The translations under genes and the position numbers were made by a program. Of a DNA stretch of 43,029 nucleotides, positions 41,585 to 43,029 are shown piece by piece; the first letter of the stretch is position 1; every line of letters starts with the position of its first letter. The notes beneath the pieces are model-generated. The model saw nothing but the letters and a program-made list of their open reading frames with translations, did not search any database and had not been told where the DNA came from. Source of the DNA: Halobacteriales archaeon QS_1_69_70 (GTDB taxonomy: Archaea; Halobacteriota; Halobacteria; Halobacteriales; Haloarculaceae); assembly GCA_003021005.1 (NCBI GenBank), contig PXRI01000020.1:1-43029 (forward strand). The letters are read 5' to 3'.

Positions 41585-41814
41585 GGGTAGCGGGTCGGCC
41601 CGAACGGCCTCCGGATTTACTGCGGACCGTACCGTCCGGTGTACGATCCGCTGTGGGGCAGCTACCCCCTTCTCGTGTCCGGTCCGTCGAGCCGTAGTTG
41701 AATCCGCTGTTCCGGAATAGCCATTGAACAGCCGGGGAACACCGCCGCTCGCCGGCCGTGACAGACTCCTGAACGGTGAACTTGGGGGATTGGCCGTGCC
41801 GGGGCGGGGCCACT

Positions 41815-41830
41815 TTTAGGTCAGCCTAAA
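41815..41830. promoter_or_regulatory. DtxR-type metal-regulator operator, site 1
   Basis: TTTAGG-TCAG-CCTAAA is a palindrome matching the core of the DtxR/IdeR/SirR class (TTAGG...CCTAA) used for iron- or manganese-dependent repression. It lies 42-57 bases upstream of the LVIVD-protein ATG, in the expected promoter zone. Confidence 0.65.
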
Positions 41831-41841
41831 GGGTAGCGTTT

Positions 41842-41857
41842 TTTAGGCCGCCCTAAA
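41842..41857. promoter_or_regulatory. DtxR-type metal-regulator operator, site 2
   Basis: TTTAGG-CCGC-CCTAAA repeats the same palindrome 27 bases (centre to centre) after site 1 and ends 14 bases before the ATG. Two sites in tandem make a chance match unlikely. Binding here would block transcription initiation. Confidence 0.65.
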
Positions 41858-41871
41858 CAACCGGCCAGTGC

Positions 41872-43029
41872 ATGACCAGAGAGAATGCACGTGACGGTAT
41901 CGAGCAGTCCAGACGGGCGATCCTCAGGGCCAGCGCCGCGCTGCTCGGGGCGGGCGCGGCCGGCACCGCCGCCGGCCGGCCGGACGACCCGATCCGTGGG
42001 GCGGGCGCGCCCTACGACCTCGACGACGGGCCGTTCCGCAACGCCCAGGCGGTCGGCTACCACAGCATCGGCGGCGTGGGCCCGGCGAGCCGATCCGGAC
42101 ACGCCAGCCAGCGCAACGACCACGACCGCAACATCGCCATCGACGTCCACGGGGACCTCGCGGCGGTCAGCTTCCTCCAGTCCGGCGAGGAGGATGGTGG
42201 CCGCAGGCTGGCGATTCTGGACGTCACGGAGTTCGACGACGCCACCTCGGAGACCGAACTGGCCGACGCGGAGTTGCGGGTGCTGGCCATCCACCACACG
42301 GTCAACGTGGAGGCCAACAGCGCCCACGCCGTCCGGTTCTCGGCGGACGGGGAGTACGTCTTCCTGGCGACGGCGGCGTTTCTGCCGTTCACCGACGGCT
42401 ACCACGGCGGGTCGGAGGGCGGCGTCGATCCGGCGGACCCCGAGACGAAGCCGCAGGTGTCGGGCGGCGTCGTGGCGTTCGACGTCTCGGACCCGACCGA
42501 TCCGGCGGCGGTCGACAGCCTGACGGCGCCGTTCACCACCGGGGCCATCGGCCTCGACTACCAGCGCATCGACGGCACGGAGTACGTCTTCGCGACGAAG
42601 GACTTCGGCTTCTTCGCACCCGACAGCGGCGTCTTCGTCCTCCGGTTCGACCGCGAGGCCGACAAACTCTCGGTCCTCAACCGCTGGACCGCGGACGGCA
42701 ACACCGCCCGCGGCGAGGTGGGCACCGACCACGGCGTCTCCTACGTCGCCGACGTCGCCGTCCACGAGGACCCACGGACCGGCCGGCCGACCGCCTACGT
42801 CGCCGACTGGAACCGCGGGATGCGCGTCTTGGACGTCTCCGACCCGACTGACATCGCCCACGTCGGCCAGTTCGACGCCCTCCAGACGAAGGACGCGACG
42901 CCGTTCCCCGGGCTCGTGGAGACGCCCGATGGCGACCGCAAGCGGGTCGCCGTCGCCAACCACGAGGAGTACGACGAGCGGTTCGACCAGCGGGACGACC
43001 GCAACTTCATGAACCCCCACCCGGAGAAG
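41872..43029 (+). CDS. Tat-exported LVIVD/beta-propeller protein (3' end beyond window)
   Basis: The visible 386 residues start MTRENARDGIEQSRRAILRA, a twin-arginine signal (R14-R15) with a hydrophobic stretch ending AAGTAAG. Then come repeated LVIVD-type blades: LAILDVTEFDD, GVVAFDVSDPTDPAAVDSLT, GVFVLRFDREADKLSVLNRW and RGMRVLDVSDPTDIAHVGQF. LVIVD proteins form surface beta-propellers of uncertain role. The frame is open at the window end. Two DtxR-type palindromes just upstream predict repression under metal-replete conditions. Confidence 0.85.
   Translation, partial: MTRENARDGIEQSRRAILRASAALLGAGAAGTAAGRPDDPIRGAGAPYDLDDGPFRNAQAVGYHSIGGVGPASRSGHASQRNDHDRNIAIDVHGDLAAVSFLQSGEEDGGRRLAILDVTEFDDATSETELADAELRVLAIHHTVNVEANSAHAVRFSADGEYVFLATAAFLPFTDGYHGGSEGGVDPADPETKPQVSGGVVAFDVSDPTDPAAVDSLTAPFTTGAIGLDYQRIDGTEYVFATKDFGFFAPDSGVFVLRFDREADKLSVLNRWTADGNTARGEVGTDHGVSYVADVAVHEDPRTGRPTAYVADWNRGMRVLDVSDPTDIAHVGQFDALQTKDATPFPGLVETPDGDRKRVAVANHEEYDERFDQRDDRNFMNPHPEK

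Overview
The window looks like a haloarchaeal (class Halobacteria) chromosome segment. The genes are mostly very GC-rich, and the proteins are acidic and rich in Asp and Glu. Several families are archaeal or haloarchaeal: ribosomal L37e with LSm, RNase P component 3 (Rpp30), MBF1, an XPB/Rad25-type helicase, AglB and AglJ N-glycosylation enzymes, and many small haloarchaeal conserved proteins. Some genes appear leaderless, with TATA-like boxes about 25-30 bases upstream of the start codon.

Layout. (1) 1-6570 is GC-rich core: L37e/LSm, a zinc metalloprotease-like protein, a DUF35/thiolase pair, an NTF2-like/small membrane pair, and a crotonase/BKACE pair. (2) About 6840-16400 is a markedly AT-richer island. 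It holds a broken lipoprotein gene, a decayed transposase, and a compact bacterial-type ACP-dependent chain-elongation operon (acyl carrier protein, KAS II, holo-ACP synthase, malonyl-CoA:ACP transacylase, ketoacyl reductase, then an MDR enoyl-reductase-like protein). It ends with a zincin-like protein and decayed small genes. (3) 16440-21140 returns to core: PanB, a HAD phosphatase, acyl-CoA dehydrogenase, AlaX and MBF1. (4) 21397-21960 holds tRNA-Leu(GAG) with a 32-base duplicated 3' end and gene debris. (5) 21953-29941 carries a DUF420 protein, methyltransferase, Rpp30, rhomboid protease, a DUF368 polyprenyl-phosphate transporter-like protein, AglB and AglJ. (6) 30150-36850 has small conserved haloarchaeal proteins, a ribbon-helix-helix regulator, a VOC protein, the XPB-like helicase and a hexapeptide acyltransferase. 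(7) 36850-38500 is a second AT-rich islet with a possible secreted-protein/membrane-protein pair. (8) 38529-43029 has a zinc-finger mini-protein, an SDR, a GlmU-like gene broken by an internal deletion, Hsp20, and a Tat-exported LVIVD-type protein cut by the window end and preceded by two DtxR-type palindromes.

The candidate unusual system is the ACP-dependent operon at 9546-14210. Archaea make isoprenoid membrane lipids and usually lack a bacterial ACP/AcpS/FabD set. Here ACP, its activating transferase, malonyl loader, condensing enzyme and reductases lie almost without gaps (four-base ATGA overlaps), with the diagnostic catalytic residues readable. No dehydratase or KAS III is visible, so the product is unknown: fatty acid, short polyketide or acyl precursor. 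A second theme is N-glycosylation: AglB, AglJ, a DUF368 candidate for recycling dolichyl phosphate, and a GlmU-type UDP-sugar enzyme.
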